Assembly (NCBI GenBank): GCA_012839215.1
Contig: DUNV01000138.1
Span: 1 to 50,773, forward strand
Origin: Bacillota bacterium
Lineage (GTDB): Bacteria; Bacillota; Dethiobacteria; DTU022; UBA8154
Reading direction: 5' to 3'
Length of the DNA: 50,773 nt
The translations under genes were made by a program, and so were the position numbers. Positions 9,909 to 20,118 of this stretch are shown here, in pieces. Each line of letters starts with the position of its first letter. Position 1 is the first letter of the stretch. The notes beneath the pieces were generated by a model. It ran no database searches. It saw nothing but the letters and a program-made list of their open reading frames with translations, and was not told where the DNA came from.

Positions 9909-11201
9909 ATGGATCCGATGAAATTTCAATATGAACTTGATGGGCTTCCGCCCTTTAGTGAATTAATTTTCCTTGGCCTGCAGTGGCTGGCCATTTTAAT
10001 CCCCATTGTGGTGATTATAGGGAATGTGGTGGCCGGTCTGCATTTCAGCGAATTGGCTGATCAGATTGTTTATATTCAGAAAGTATTTTTTATAACGGGG
10101 ATTGCCCTTTTGGCCCAGTTGCTCTTGGGGCACCGGTTGCCAATCGTTGTGGGCCCGGCAACAATACTTCTTGTGGGGATTACCGCAAGCCGGGGAAGTG
10201 GAATTGACGCTATCTACACGGCTATGGCCTTCGGGGGTTTGGTACTGTTTGTACTCAGCGCGGCTGGACTATTTAACTATCTTAAAAAGCTTTTTACCCC
10301 GCCTGTTGTAGCCACTATTCTGATTATGATTGCCTTTACTTTGACGCCCATGATCCTAGATCTGAGTACTTCTACCGCTACCCCGGAACTTTCCTGGGCG
10401 AGTTTTTGCTTTGTCCTGGTTTTTGTGCTCAGCATCTTTGCCGTGGGCAGGTATGTGCAGGGTTTTTGGAAATCTACACTGATCATGTGGGCACTTATTG
10501 TGGGGACGGTTGCTCATTTTCTGGTTTTTGCCCAGCCTCCCGTAGGCAGCCCGGCGGCTCATCATACCATCACAGCAGATTTTTTGCTGAAAATTGGTTT
10601 TCACCCTGATTTCGAGGCAGGGGTTATTATCTCCTTTCTTATTTGTTTTTTGGCCCTGGCAATCAATGATTTAGGTTCAATATATTCTGTGGGCGGCCTG
10701 CTGAGGCCCGCAAATATGCCGCAGCGTGTTTCACTGGGTCTTTCCCTGACAGGTGTGCTTAATGTCCTTGCGGGCCTTGGCGGCGTAATCGGGCCAGTTA
10801 ATTTTTCTCTAAGCCCCGGGGTGATTGTCTCGACAGGCTGTGCCTCACGTTTTGCGCTTGTGCCTGCCGGACTGCTTTTGCTGGCTATATCATTTTTGCC
10901 GGCAATCATTGCCTTTATTGGCGGAATACCCCAGGCAGTAGTAGGCGGTGTCTTTCTTTACATCATGTGTTCACAGATTGCCGCCGGACTTACCATGGTT
11001 GCCGGGGCCCCAAAGAAATTTCATTTTGAAAATGGCCTGGTAATTGGTCTTCCTCTTATGCTCAGTGTCATCGTTTCCTTTCTGCCAAATACAATTATAG
11101 ATTCGTTCCCCCTCTTTTTGAGGCCCCTTTTGGGCAACGGGTTTGTGGTGGGGGTTTTGGCGGTGCTGATCATGGAACATCTAATCTTTGGGGGAAAATA
11201 A
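9909..11201 (+). CDS. NCS2 uracil/xanthine permease family transporter
   Basis: Hydrophobic 430-aa protein with xanthine/uracil permease architecture (GHRLPIVVGPATILLVGI, NDLGSIYSVGGL, GVLNVLAGLGGVIGPVNFSLSPGVIVSTGCASRF). Confidence 0.85.
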   Translation: MDPMKFQYELDGLPPFSELIFLGLQWLAILIPIVVIIGNVVAGLHFSELADQIVYIQKVFFITGIALLAQLLLGHRLPIVVGPATILLVGITASRGSGIDAIYTAMAFGGLVLFVLSAAGLFNYLKKLFTPPVVATILIMIAFTLTPMILDLSTSTATPELSWASFCFVLVFVLSIFAVGRYVQGFWKSTLIMWALIVGTVAHFLVFAQPPVGSPAAHHTITADFLLKIGFHPDFEAGVIISFLICFLALAINDLGSIYSVGGLLRPANMPQRVSLGLSLTGVLNVLAGLGGVIGPVNFSLSPGVIVSTGCASRFALVPAGLLLLAISFLPAIIAFIGGIPQAVVGGVFLYIMCSQIAAGLTMVAGAPKKFHFENGLVIGLPLMLSVIVSFLPNTIIDSFPLFLRPLLGNGFVVGVLAVLIMEHLIFGGK

Positions 11202-11218
11202 ATATTCCAGCATTTAAA

Positions 11219-11677
11219 CTAGAACCAGCGTTTCTTTTCAATTACATATAAACGTTCAAACTCCCCGTCAGATTTTGTTAAATAAATAATCCCCTCTATG
11301 AGGGCGAATATCCCAAGGATCATATTGGGTATGAATAGTAGCATCCAGGTAATGGCAAAGCCAACGGTATTAACTAATAAATAAACCAAACCGGGGCCGG
11401 TAAATCCCAAATAAAACTTATGAATTCCCAGGCCCCCAAGGAGAATAGCGAGAAGCCCGGCAACAATCTTGTTTTTTTGACCTGTTTGCGTGCCTTCTAG
11501 AGCAATATAAACAGATCTGGCATAATTGCCATCTGCTTCAAAATCTACCATGATTCCCCGGGCCGGTGTTCGATCCCCCTGCCAATCAGTACCTGTAAAA
11601 TGGTACCTTCTACCATCTGATCCTGAGATCAGTCCGCTGTTTTCCTGCATTGAAAAATCCAAAATCTGTCCTTTCAT
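11219..11677 (-). CDS. TM2-domain membrane protein with N-terminal cold-shock-like domain
   Basis: MKGQILDFSMQENSGLISGSDGRRYHF OB-like N-terminus; TM2 motif LLGGLGIHKFYLGFTGPGLVYLL. Confidence 0.78.
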   Translation of the reverse strand: MKGQILDFSMQENSGLISGSDGRRYHFTGTDWQGDRTPARGIMVDFEADGNYARSVYIALEGTQTGQKNKIVAGLLAILLGGLGIHKFYLGFTGPGLVYLLVNTVGFAITWMLLFIPNMILGIFALIEGIIYLTKSDGEFERLYVIEKKRWF

Positions 11678-11789
11678 TAGGGCGGCCTCCCATCATTAAC
11701 CTAAATGTAGAATAATATGCAGAAGGTGATTAATATTCCTCTTCGACAAAATATTATAAATTCCTTTAGGAAAGGGGCCATCAAACAAA

Positions 11790-11831
11790 AACGGCTGTCG
11801 GTTGCAGTGCTGCACTGTTCCAACAGCCGTT
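11790..11831 (-). terminator. Intrinsic terminator downstream of nfnAB
   Basis: AACGGCTGT(11790-11798)...CAGTGC-T-GCACTG...ACAGCCGTT(11823-11831); minus-strand transcript continues TTTTTGTTTG. Confidence 0.85.
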
Positions 11832-11888
11832 AGTAGAAACCAACAGCTACTTATCTGATACTTGATGTTGTTCGGCCCTAATTGTCTT

Positions 11889-13334
11889 CTACAGTGTACC
11901 CAAATATTGATCGATGGCCCTGGCGGCAGTCTTCCCCGCACCCATGGCCAGGATAACAGTTGCTGCCCCGGTGACAATATCACCGCCGGCAAAAACTCCC
12001 TTACGGGAAGTAGCTCCATCGGCATCGGCTACGATTGTTCCCCTGCGTCCGATTTCCAGCCCGGAAGTTGTCTGCGGGATGAGCGGGTTGGGACTGTTGC
12101 CGATGGCGATCACCACTGTCCCTACATCAAAAACGAATTCCGAGCCTTCGATGGGCACGGGACGTGCCCGACCTGAATCATCAGGTTCACCAAGTTCCAT
12201 CTTGATGCATTTCATTCCTTTTACCCAGCCCTCCCCATCGGGGAGTATTTCAACTGGGTTGGTCAGTAGGTTAAAGGTTACTCCTTCTTCCTTGGCATGG
12301 TGAATTTCTTCCGCACGTGCCGGCATTTCTTTATCGGAACGCCGGTAGACGATATGAACCTCCTCAGCGCCCAACCTCAGGGCAGTGCGCGCCGAATCCA
12401 TGGCGACGTTTCCCGCGCCGACAACAGCAACTTTTTTAGTCAGCTTGATAGGGGTATCCCATTCAGGGAATAAATAGGCCTTCATCAGGTTTGTCCTGGT
12501 CAAAAATTCATTGGCAGAATAAACTCCACTATAGTTTTCACCGGGAATGCCCAGAAATTGGGGTAGTCCCGCACCTGTTCCAATAAAAACAGCCTGGAAT
12601 CCTTCCTCATCAAAAAGTTCATCGACGGTAATTGTTCTACCGACGACAATATTTGTTTTAATATCTACACCCAAGCTGGCGATATAGTCTATCTCGCGTT
12701 GCAGGATCTTTTCCTTGGGAAGACGAAACTCAGGAATTCCGTAACGCAGGACCCCACCAGTGGAATGAAACGCTTCAAAAAGTACCACTTCATGGCCCAT
12801 CTTGGCCAGATCTCCGGCGGCGGTAAGGCCGGCCGGGCCCGAACCCACGATGGCGACACGCTTGCCTGTTTTCGCTGGCTTGCCGGGCGTTTCCACCCCT
12901 TTGGCCAGTTCCCAGTCTGCCAGGAAGCGTTCCAAGCGGCCAATGGCCACGGGCTGCCCTTTCTTTCCCTTAATGCAAAAGGATTCACACTGGCTTTCCT
13001 GGGGGCAAACACGTCCACAGACTGCTGGAAGACTGTTTTTTTCCTTGAGCTTTTTAATACCTTCATCGAAATTTTCTTCCTGTATCAGTTTAATAAAACC
13101 TGGTATATCTACTTCAACAGGGCATCCCTTTACGCAGGGTGCATTTTTGCACTGAAGACATCTATTTGCTTCTTTTACGGCAGTTTCTGCATCGTATCCG
13201 AAAGGAACCTCATTAAAGTTTTTAATGCGTTCCCGGTGATCCTGTTCAGGCATGGGATGCTTTTCTTTCATCTTGCGCAGCTGCTTTATTTGCTCATTGC
13301 CAAGTGCCATAGTTCTTCTCCTCCGCATTTGCAT
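11889..13334 (-). CDS. nfnB: NfnB-type (GltD-like) NADPH-dependent oxidoreductase subunit
   Basis: CLQCKNAPCVKGCPVEVDIPGFI and CGRVCPQESQCESFC Fe-S clusters, GSGPAGLTAAGDLAKMGHEVVLFEAF; adjacent to NfnA. Confidence 0.9.
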   Translation of the reverse strand: MQMRRRRTMALGNEQIKQLRKMKEKHPMPEQDHRERIKNFNEVPFGYDAETAVKEANRCLQCKNAPCVKGCPVEVDIPGFIKLIQEENFDEGIKKLKEKNSLPAVCGRVCPQESQCESFCIKGKKGQPVAIGRLERFLADWELAKGVETPGKPAKTGKRVAIVGSGPAGLTAAGDLAKMGHEVVLFEAFHSTGGVLRYGIPEFRLPKEKILQREIDYIASLGVDIKTNIVVGRTITVDELFDEEGFQAVFIGTGAGLPQFLGIPGENYSGVYSANEFLTRTNLMKAYLFPEWDTPIKLTKKVAVVGAGNVAMDSARTALRLGAEEVHIVYRRSDKEMPARAEEIHHAKEEGVTFNLLTNPVEILPDGEGWVKGMKCIKMELGEPDDSGRARPVPIEGSEFVFDVGTVVIAIGNSPNPLIPQTTSGLEIGRRGTIVADADGATSRKGVFAGGDIVTGAATVILAMGAGKTAARAIDQYLGTL

Positions 13335-14158
13335 TCATGTTCAAATTTGTCTAGTGCGATCTTTTCTTTGTCGAGATAGGTGCGGGAGCGCCTGGCAAGC
13401 TCCTTAAAGTCGACCCGGTGGCCATCAAAAACAGGCCCATCAATACAGCTGAATTTTATTTCACCACCCACCGTTACTCTGCAACATCCACACATTCCTG
13501 TTCCATCAACCATAATGGGATTGAGGCTGACCATCGTTTTAATGCCATAGGGCCTTGTCTGGTTGGCAACAAAGGTCATCATGGGAATGGGACCTATGGC
13601 AATGATCTCGTCGATCTTTTTTGTTTTATCGTCGAGGAAGGACTGTAAAAGGTCTGTGACAAAACCTTTGTAACCTTTTGTGCCATCATCGGTGCAGACA
13701 TGCAGCTCCTTGCTGGCAAGGCACATTTCGTCGATTAGCATGAGTAAGCTGGCAGTTTTGGCGCCAATAATGGAAATAACCTCCAGGCCTGCCTTCTGAA
13801 ATGCTTTTACTTTCGGATAAAGGGGCGCAATCCCCACCCCTCCGCCAACGGCAATGACACGCCCCGATGAGGGCATTTCCATGGGCTTTCCCAAGGGACC
13901 TACAAAATCGTTTAAATAACCCCCGGCTTCCTTGGTTCCTAGCTCTCTAGTTGTTTTGCCAATCTCTTGAAAGATAATCGTTACTGTGCCTCTTTTTTTA
14001 TCACTATCGGCAATGGTTAGTGGAATTCGTTCACCTGTTTCACTGACACGCAACATAATAAATTGTCCGGGCTGTGCCTTTCGTGCAACCAGTGGAGCCT
14101 CGATTTCCATTAGCTTATTGACTTCAGATAGGACTTTTTTTGTTACAATTTTGAACAT
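13286..14158 (-). CDS. nfnA: NfnA-type ferredoxin-NADP reductase subunit (sulfide dehydrogenase-like)
   Basis: FAD/NAD-binding reductase with CGCCRVTVGGEIKFSCIDGPVFDGHRVDF [2Fe-2S] motif; overlaps nfnB. Confidence 0.9.
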   Translation of the reverse strand: MFKIVTKKVLSEVNKLMEIEAPLVARKAQPGQFIMLRVSETGERIPLTIADSDKKRGTVTIIFQEIGKTTRELGTKEAGGYLNDFVGPLGKPMEMPSSGRVIAVGGGVGIAPLYPKVKAFQKAGLEVISIIGAKTASLLMLIDEMCLASKELHVCTDDGTKGYKGFVTDLLQSFLDDKTKKIDEIIAIGPIPMMTFVANQTRPYGIKTMVSLNPIMVDGTGMCGCCRVTVGGEIKFSCIDGPVFDGHRVDFKELARRSRTYLDKEKIALDKFEHECKCGGEELWHLAMSK

Positions 14159-14846
14159 TTAAGTACGACCTCCTTTGCATTGTCTTTTGCCAATACTGCT
14201 ACATTTAATTCGCCATCGCTAAAAAGAGTCCTTTTAACTGATAATTACAGCAATTTGTAGTTATTTGGATAATATTGGCCGGAAAAGACCCAGGAAATAA
14301 AACAATCGGGTGTTTTCCGGTTAAGCGTGGAAATATTTCGTTATCATTGATAATAGTTGATACGCAGGCGGTAATTAGATCAATATTGGATGGGGTTGAT
14401 ATATTCCACTGGGAAATGGTTCATTCAAAAGTGAATTTTATTTTATGCGGCAGACAAAGTAAATTGCGAAAGTATTATTCTTATCCCTCTGTCTTTTTAT
14501 TATTACCTCCCTTCCTCCCCGCATTGAGGTGGCCCCGTATATGAATATAGCATTGATAAGCTATCCTGATCAAAGTAGTTCGATCTGCTGCTGAAGTTAA
14601 CCCTTCCTATGGTATTATACATTCGCCTGCACAAAATAAAAAAGAGCTTAACGATCAGCTCTATAATTATTATAAAGTAAATACCCCATGTTTAGCAACC
14701 ATTTTTTAAAAATTCTATTAGTGGGCAATACAAACAAAAAAGTGGGAAGAGAATAGTGAACCTTTTTTAGGTAGCCCTAACAAATCTGGCTATTTTGGTT
14801 CTTTTGTTTCGATTGCATTGATTATAGCCCAGCTATTTTTGATATA

Positions 14847-16031
14847 ATGTACGAAGATAGAGGAAATATCGGGGGGTTATTATTAAAAATGGGCAAAGAT
14901 TTATCGCATGAATTTAAAATAATTCTTCAGTTAGAGGGAAAAAGATCCCTTTCCGGGAATGATCTTTTTAATCTCTTGGAGAATATTATGGTTTCAGGAT
15001 CTATCAGTGGTGCGGCTGCAAGGATGGGTGCTTCCTATCGTTACTGTTGGGGGCTGCTGCGGGAAGCAGAAAAAACTTTGGGGCTGGCGCTAGTAGACAA
15101 GCAGGTGGGAGGAGTTGCTGGCGGCGGTACAACGCTTACTTTTCAGGGTAAGGAGCTGCTGGCCCAGTACAAGGCCTTTAAACAGAAAGCAGATAGCCAG
15201 TTGAAACATTTCCAGGCACGTGCCGGCAAAAATGCCGAGGTAACCGGTACACAACCCCCTACGCGGCATCTCCTGCTGGCCAGTACCATGGAGGCTGTGG
15301 AAACTGGCCTAATGGATTTGCTAGAGGAGGCTTTTTTGCATACCAGCGGTATACTCGTCAGGCATATTTCTGCTGGTAGCGGTCGTGCCCTGCAGATTGC
15401 CAGGGAAGGCCGTGTCGACATGGTGCTGACCCACGCCCCGGAACTGGAAAAGGCCTTTATGGATGAAGGTTGGGGAATCGAAATGTTCCCGATCATGACC
15501 AATGATTTTGTCATCGCCGGTTCCCTTGACGATCCTGCTGGTTTGGGCGGGCTTTCCAAGTCAGCCGGTGCTGCGGGGGTTTTTAGGAGGATTGCTGCTG
15601 CCGGCACGCCCTTTATTAGTCGCGGTGATAATTCTGGAACGCATATACGTGAACTGGAAATGTGGAGGCGGGCGGGGGTGACTCCCGCTGGGGACTGGTA
15701 TATTAAATCCTCGGATGTAGCAGGCAACCCGGGGGCCCTGCGTCTGGCCAGTGAAAGGCAGGGTTATACTTTTGTTGATCGGGCCTCTTTTCTACTGGCG
15801 GGGGAAAAGAACATGGGTATCTTTTCCCCCGCTGCCAGGGTAGGGGATCCGGACTGGAATCTGGAGAATGTTTTTGTTATCATCTTGGTCAACCCGGAGC
15901 GCGTTCCCTGGGTCAAACTGGCAGATGCCCGGCTTTTTTCCCAGTGGCTAAGGGGGAAAGAGGGGCAAAAGCTCATATCCTCCTTCGGCCGGGAGTCGAT
16001 CGGAAAGCCTTTGTTTACCGGGGTGTTGTAA
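14847..16031 (+). CDS. One-component regulator: ModE-like HTH fused to TupA/PBP-like oxyanion-binding domain
   Basis: N-terminal ModE/LysR-type HTH (GSISGAAARMGASYRYCWGLLREAEKTLGLALVDKQVGGVAGGGTTLTFQGKELL); C-terminal PBP domain with TupA-like SRGDNSGTHIRELEMWRRAG; no signal peptide. Confidence 0.85.
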   Translation: MYEDRGNIGGLLLKMGKDLSHEFKIILQLEGKRSLSGNDLFNLLENIMVSGSISGAAARMGASYRYCWGLLREAEKTLGLALVDKQVGGVAGGGTTLTFQGKELLAQYKAFKQKADSQLKHFQARAGKNAEVTGTQPPTRHLLLASTMEAVETGLMDLLEEAFLHTSGILVRHISAGSGRALQIAREGRVDMVLTHAPELEKAFMDEGWGIEMFPIMTNDFVIAGSLDDPAGLGGLSKSAGAAGVFRRIAAAGTPFISRGDNSGTHIRELEMWRRAGVTPAGDWYIKSSDVAGNPGALRLASERQGYTFVDRASFLLAGEKNMGIFSPAARVGDPDWNLENVFVIILVNPERVPWVKLADARLFSQWLRGKEGQKLISSFGRESIGKPLFTGVL

Positions 16032-16120
16032 TGCCTATTATTTCTCGATGATCTTTTATTTTTCAAACTTTGCAGGATTTGGGTTTGTTTAGTAGAATAA
16101 AATAGTAGTATGGTGAATTA

Positions 16121-16132
16121 TGGTTATAACCA
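16121..16132. promoter_or_regulatory. 12-bp perfect palindrome TGGTTATAACCA upstream of surface cluster
   Basis: Exact self-complementary sequence about 16 nt upstream of the first cluster ORF. Confidence 0.4.
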
Positions 16133-16147
16133 AATGGGAAGATAGGA

Positions 16148-19100
16148 GTGCCAATGTGGATGAAGGTAAACGAAAGAGAATCGGCCATGAGGTATTGGTC
16201 ATATTTTGCTTTGGCATTGCTTTTTATCATTACGATCGGTTTTCAAATGCCTAACGCTGTTCAAGCTGCAGGAGATGATATTACAATATCAGGCCCCGGA
16301 TTAAACAATCCCGGGGGTATAACCATTACCCAGAAGCAGCTCCAGGGGGAGGAACCCTTGTCACCGGAGCTAAAATTGCTGTACGGAAAAGAGTACCTGC
16401 AGCAATATGATGAATGGTACAGCACCATTAATTCATGGCCTACCAAAAGCTGGTTCCGGGGTGTGGGTGTGAAGCTTACCGAATTACTTGATCTCGCCGG
16501 GGGAATTAAACCACAGGCTACCCGGATTGTCTTTACGGCCAGGGATGGTTTTAAGGTGGATTTTACAATAGATGAGCTTTTAGGTGAACCCCGTTATCGT
16601 TTTCCCAACTTTATGGATACAGGCCTTCCAGGTCATTTTCCCGGCGATTCCTCATCAGCAGTACAGGTGGAAACAATTATCGCCCATAAAAGTTTTTCAA
16701 CACAGGACTATGCCGAAATTATTAAAGATACCTTCTTTAGCTCCTCTGATGCCAACCACCTTTTGTATGGGCAGCGGGCGGTGACCCAGCAAACTAGCCC
16801 CCGTTTTGCTAAATATACGAAATCAATAGAAGTGCTGATCGACGATCCGGTTTCCCAGTGGGAGAAGCCTACAGCTAGTATACCACCCGGGGAGGTGCCG
16901 GTTGGGGCCAAGGTGGAATTGCATGCCCCGGAAGATGATGAGGATAAGGTGCACTATACTTTGGATGGTAGCGATCCAACTATCCACAGCCCCATGTACA
17001 ACTGGGTTGCCAAGCGTTGGTGGCCATCCTGGGGGGAAGAGTTAAGCGAAATAAATTGCCCTATTGAAATATTGGAGGATACAACCATTAGGGCTTTTGT
17101 TACCGGCCCCGGTCGTAGGGATAGCGAGGTGGCCTCTTTTGCCTATACAGTTCCCTATGTGCCTGTTACAGGTATAAGTATCGATGGGGGTGATCTGAAC
17201 CTTTATGTAGGAGAAATTGCCTACCCCAAGGCTATTGTGCAGCCGGAAAACGCCACCGAGAAAGGAGTGATCTGGTCCACAGATGATGCAGCTATTGCTG
17301 TTGTAAGCGAAACGGGCCGGATTTCCGCGATATCCGAAGGCAAAACAACAATTACTGCTGCTGTGGTGGGGGGAAACTTTACTGCCAGCATTACCGTTAC
17401 TGTTGTTGCTACAACCGATCCCCCGAGATTGATTGCCGATACTACCAATAACGTGGTGGGCCATGCCATAGGGATCGTCTTCAAGGATGATGGCTTCTGG
17501 CGAAAGGCAATAACCGGGGTCAGCATCGACGGGAGACCACTGCGGGCTGATGAATATGTAATTCACGAAGGTAAAATTGCCTTTAAGGCTGGCCTTTTCA
17601 CCTCGGTAAAAAACTATATTGTTATAATAAGGGCGGCGGGTTATGGGGATGCCACTTTAACCCAACCAATTCGGGGAGACTCGGAATCAGGTTCTACCCT
17701 GAAAGAACCTCCAGGCTTGACGGCGGATAGTGGGGATCCCAGGGAGATTTACATAACCTACACGGACGGTGCAGCCTGGCAGGCAGCAATTACTGACGTT
17801 CTAGTTAATGGATCATCCGCTGCCGGCAGGTATCGCGTTGATGCCGGAAAAATTAGCATTGAATATACTTTGTTCGATACGGTTGGTGATTATACTGTTA
17901 CTATAGTAGCATCTGGTTACCAAAATGCTACTGTGACGCTAAAAATTAGTGCTTTTCTTATAATAACAGGAGATGGTGTGGCAAACCCTATGGAATATAC
18001 CCTTGCCCGGCTGGAGGGCATGCCCCAGCACCAGGAGGTATACAGCGTTATAAACACTTGGCCTACGAAGAGCTGGAGCGTGGGCAAGGGAGTTAGATTG
18101 GACTATTTGCTTGGCCCCGAGCAGGCAAACATGAGATCGGGGGCTACTATTGTCAATTTCTTTGCAAGGGATGGTTATAAAAGGACTTTAACGGTAAAGG
18201 AGTTGTTTGTTGATTGCCGCTATCGTTTTCCAGGTCTTATGGAGGGTGGCAGTGGCAGCGAAGGGCACCTGCCTGGTTCGGCCGAGGGCGCGATAGAAAC
18301 AGATACTATCCTGGGGTTGCAAAAGGCTGATGGTACCACAGATCCCTCAGCAATGAACATTGTAGAAACTCCAATGCTAATGCTGGGGCAGCGGGCTGTC
18401 ACTGAACAGACGGGCCCTTCACATGTAAAGAATGTAAGCAGGATAGAGGTGCTAACCGGCTATGTGCCCCAATGGGAGAGGCCTACAGCCTCCGTGCCCC
18501 CAGGGGAGGTGCCTATGGGGACCCAGGTGGAGCTTGAAAGCACTTATAACGATGATGATAAGGTCCATTACACCCTTGATGGCAGCAGCCCTACCTATGA
18601 CAGTTCCATGTACAATTGGCTGGCCAAGCGCTGGTGGGCACAACGTGGTGATGAAATCGTCCGGGAGATAAATCATCCTATAGAAATAAACAAAGATACC
18701 ACTATCAAGGCAATCACTATTGGCCCGGGCCGTGCGGACAGCGAAATTGCCGTTTTTGACTATACAGTTATCCGCGCCGCGGCGGGCAGGGTATTGCCCG
18801 ACAAGGATAATGTGATCAAATTTGGCGATAAAGTTCTCCTGGAAATACCTGCCGGGGCCTTGCCTGGAGGCAGGTCGGTAGAAGTTAAAATCGAAAGCAT
18901 TGAAAAACCTCCCCCTTTGCCGCCAGATCTTAGGTTGCTCGGAAATGTCTTCGAGTTCAGCGTGGATGGACGGAAAACCTTTACCTTTAACAAAAAAGTA
19001 ATGCTCCGGTTTACTATTGATGCCGAATCTGTTGGGAAGGACGGGGAATTAGCTGTCTATTACTACGATGAAGAGGAATGCCGCTGGGTGAAAATTGGCG

Positions 19101-20107
19101 GTACCGTGAAGGATAGTACCATATCCGTTGAAGTGGATCATTTCACAAAGTTTGCAGTCATGGTGGCCGGGGGGCCTGTTAGCAGCAAAATGATTGCGCC
19201 GGACAAGGGGGGCACGGTCGGCTTTGGCAAGGAGGTCCTCCTGGAGATACCGGCAGGCGCCCTGACGGGCAACAAAGCGGCAGAAGTAAAGATTACCCTA
19301 GTGGAAACACCCCCAGCTATTCCAGTGGGTTATAAACTATTAAGTGCTGTTTATGGGCTCAGCATTGATGGCAAAATAAGTTATAATTTTGCTAAAAAGG
19401 TGCAGGTCACACTTTGTTTTGATCCTGAAACCCTGGGGGAAAACGAGGTTCCAACCATCCATTATTATGATGAAAGGCAAGGCGGCTGGGTTGACGGAGG
19501 CGGTACTACCAAAGGAAATGTCATATCAGCCGGGCTTGATCACCCGGCTATGTTTGCTGTTTTAGCCACCGTTGTAAAAAAGGAACCCCAGCTTACGGAT
19601 ATTGCCGGCCACTGGGCCTTCCATGGTATCCAAAAGCTGGCGGCCTTGGGTGTGGTAAGCGGTTATCCCGATGGAAGTTTTAGGCCCGATAATGATATTA
19701 CCAGGGCAGAGTTTGTTACCTTGCTCACCGGGATTTTTCAACTTGAAAGCAAGCCAGGCGGGATTTTTGCCGATACAGAGTTACACTGGGCCAGGGATAG
19801 TATTGCTTCAGCAGTGTCAAGAGGTATTGCCAGCGGTTATGGGGCCGATATCTTTGGTCCGGACGATCCGCTCACCCGCGAACAGATGGCGGTGATGATT
19901 GTTAGGGCGGCCAAACTATTATCTTCGGGAGGAGATCCCCAATTTGCAGATAGTGGCAGCGTTTCCAGCTGGGCCGTCAATGCCCTCTTCACGGCGGCAA
20001 AAAATGGAATTATCAGTGGTTATCCTGATAACACCTTCCGGCCGCAGGGTCCCTCCACCCGGGCGGAGGCTGTGACAGTCATCGCCAGGGCGTTGCAAAA
20101 AATGTAG
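16148..20107 (+). CDS. SLH-anchored multidomain surface protein: 2x MoCo-fold-like/chitobiase-C modules, Big_2, 2x DUF1533 (Shr-HID-like), 2x ZU5-like, 3x SLH
   Basis: Signal peptide; modules at about 16274-17150 and 17957-18774; Big_2 at about 17160-17410; two DUF1533-like repeats (RKAITGVSIDGRPLRADEYVI...GYGDATL; QAAITDVLVNGSSAAGRYRV...GYQNATV); IPAGAL ZU5-like repeats; SLH motifs (ITRAEFVTLL, LTREQMAVMI, STRAEAVTVI). GTG start called; ATG at 16154/16160 possible. Confidence 0.85.
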   Translation: MPMWMKVNERESAMRYWSYFALALLFIITIGFQMPNAVQAAGDDITISGPGLNNPGGITITQKQLQGEEPLSPELKLLYGKEYLQQYDEWYSTINSWPTKSWFRGVGVKLTELLDLAGGIKPQATRIVFTARDGFKVDFTIDELLGEPRYRFPNFMDTGLPGHFPGDSSSAVQVETIIAHKSFSTQDYAEIIKDTFFSSSDANHLLYGQRAVTQQTSPRFAKYTKSIEVLIDDPVSQWEKPTASIPPGEVPVGAKVELHAPEDDEDKVHYTLDGSDPTIHSPMYNWVAKRWWPSWGEELSEINCPIEILEDTTIRAFVTGPGRRDSEVASFAYTVPYVPVTGISIDGGDLNLYVGEIAYPKAIVQPENATEKGVIWSTDDAAIAVVSETGRISAISEGKTTITAAVVGGNFTASITVTVVATTDPPRLIADTTNNVVGHAIGIVFKDDGFWRKAITGVSIDGRPLRADEYVIHEGKIAFKAGLFTSVKNYIVIIRAAGYGDATLTQPIRGDSESGSTLKEPPGLTADSGDPREIYITYTDGAAWQAAITDVLVNGSSAAGRYRVDAGKISIEYTLFDTVGDYTVTIVASGYQNATVTLKISAFLIITGDGVANPMEYTLARLEGMPQHQEVYSVINTWPTKSWSVGKGVRLDYLLGPEQANMRSGATIVNFFARDGYKRTLTVKELFVDCRYRFPGLMEGGSGSEGHLPGSAEGAIETDTILGLQKADGTTDPSAMNIVETPMLMLGQRAVTEQTGPSHVKNVSRIEVLTGYVPQWERPTASVPPGEVPMGTQVELESTYNDDDKVHYTLDGSSPTYDSSMYNWLAKRWWAQRGDEIVREINHPIEINKDTTIKAITIGPGRADSEIAVFDYTVIRAAAGRVLPDKDNVIKFGDKVLLEIPAGALPGGRSVEVKIESIEKPPPLPPDLRLLGNVFEFSVDGRKTFTFNKKVMLRFTIDAESVGKDGELAVYYYDEEECRWVKIGGTVKDSTISVEVDHFTKFAVMVAGGPVSSKMIAPDKGGTVGFGKEVLLEIPAGALTGNKAAEVKITLVETPPAIPVGYKLLSAVYGLSIDGKISYNFAKKVQVTLCFDPETLGENEVPTIHYYDERQGGWVDGGGTTKGNVISAGLDHPAMFAVLATVVKKEPQLTDIAGHWAFHGIQKLAALGVVSGYPDGSFRPDNDITRAEFVTLLTGIFQLESKPGGIFADTELHWARDSIASAVSRGIASGYGADIFGPDDPLTREQMAVMIVRAAKLLSSGGDPQFADSGSVSSWAVNALFTAAKNGIISGYPDNTFRPQGPSTRAEAVTVIARALQKM

Positions 20108-20118
20108 AGGGAAAATTT

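Noticed and set aside
12699-13379. 226-aa plus-strand ORF opposite nfnB
   Set aside because: Antisense to a well-supported Fe-S flavoprotein gene.
14275-14544. 89-aa ORF between nfnA and the regulator
   Set aside because: No recognisable domain or RBS; low-complexity C-terminus; likely noncoding or decayed sequence.
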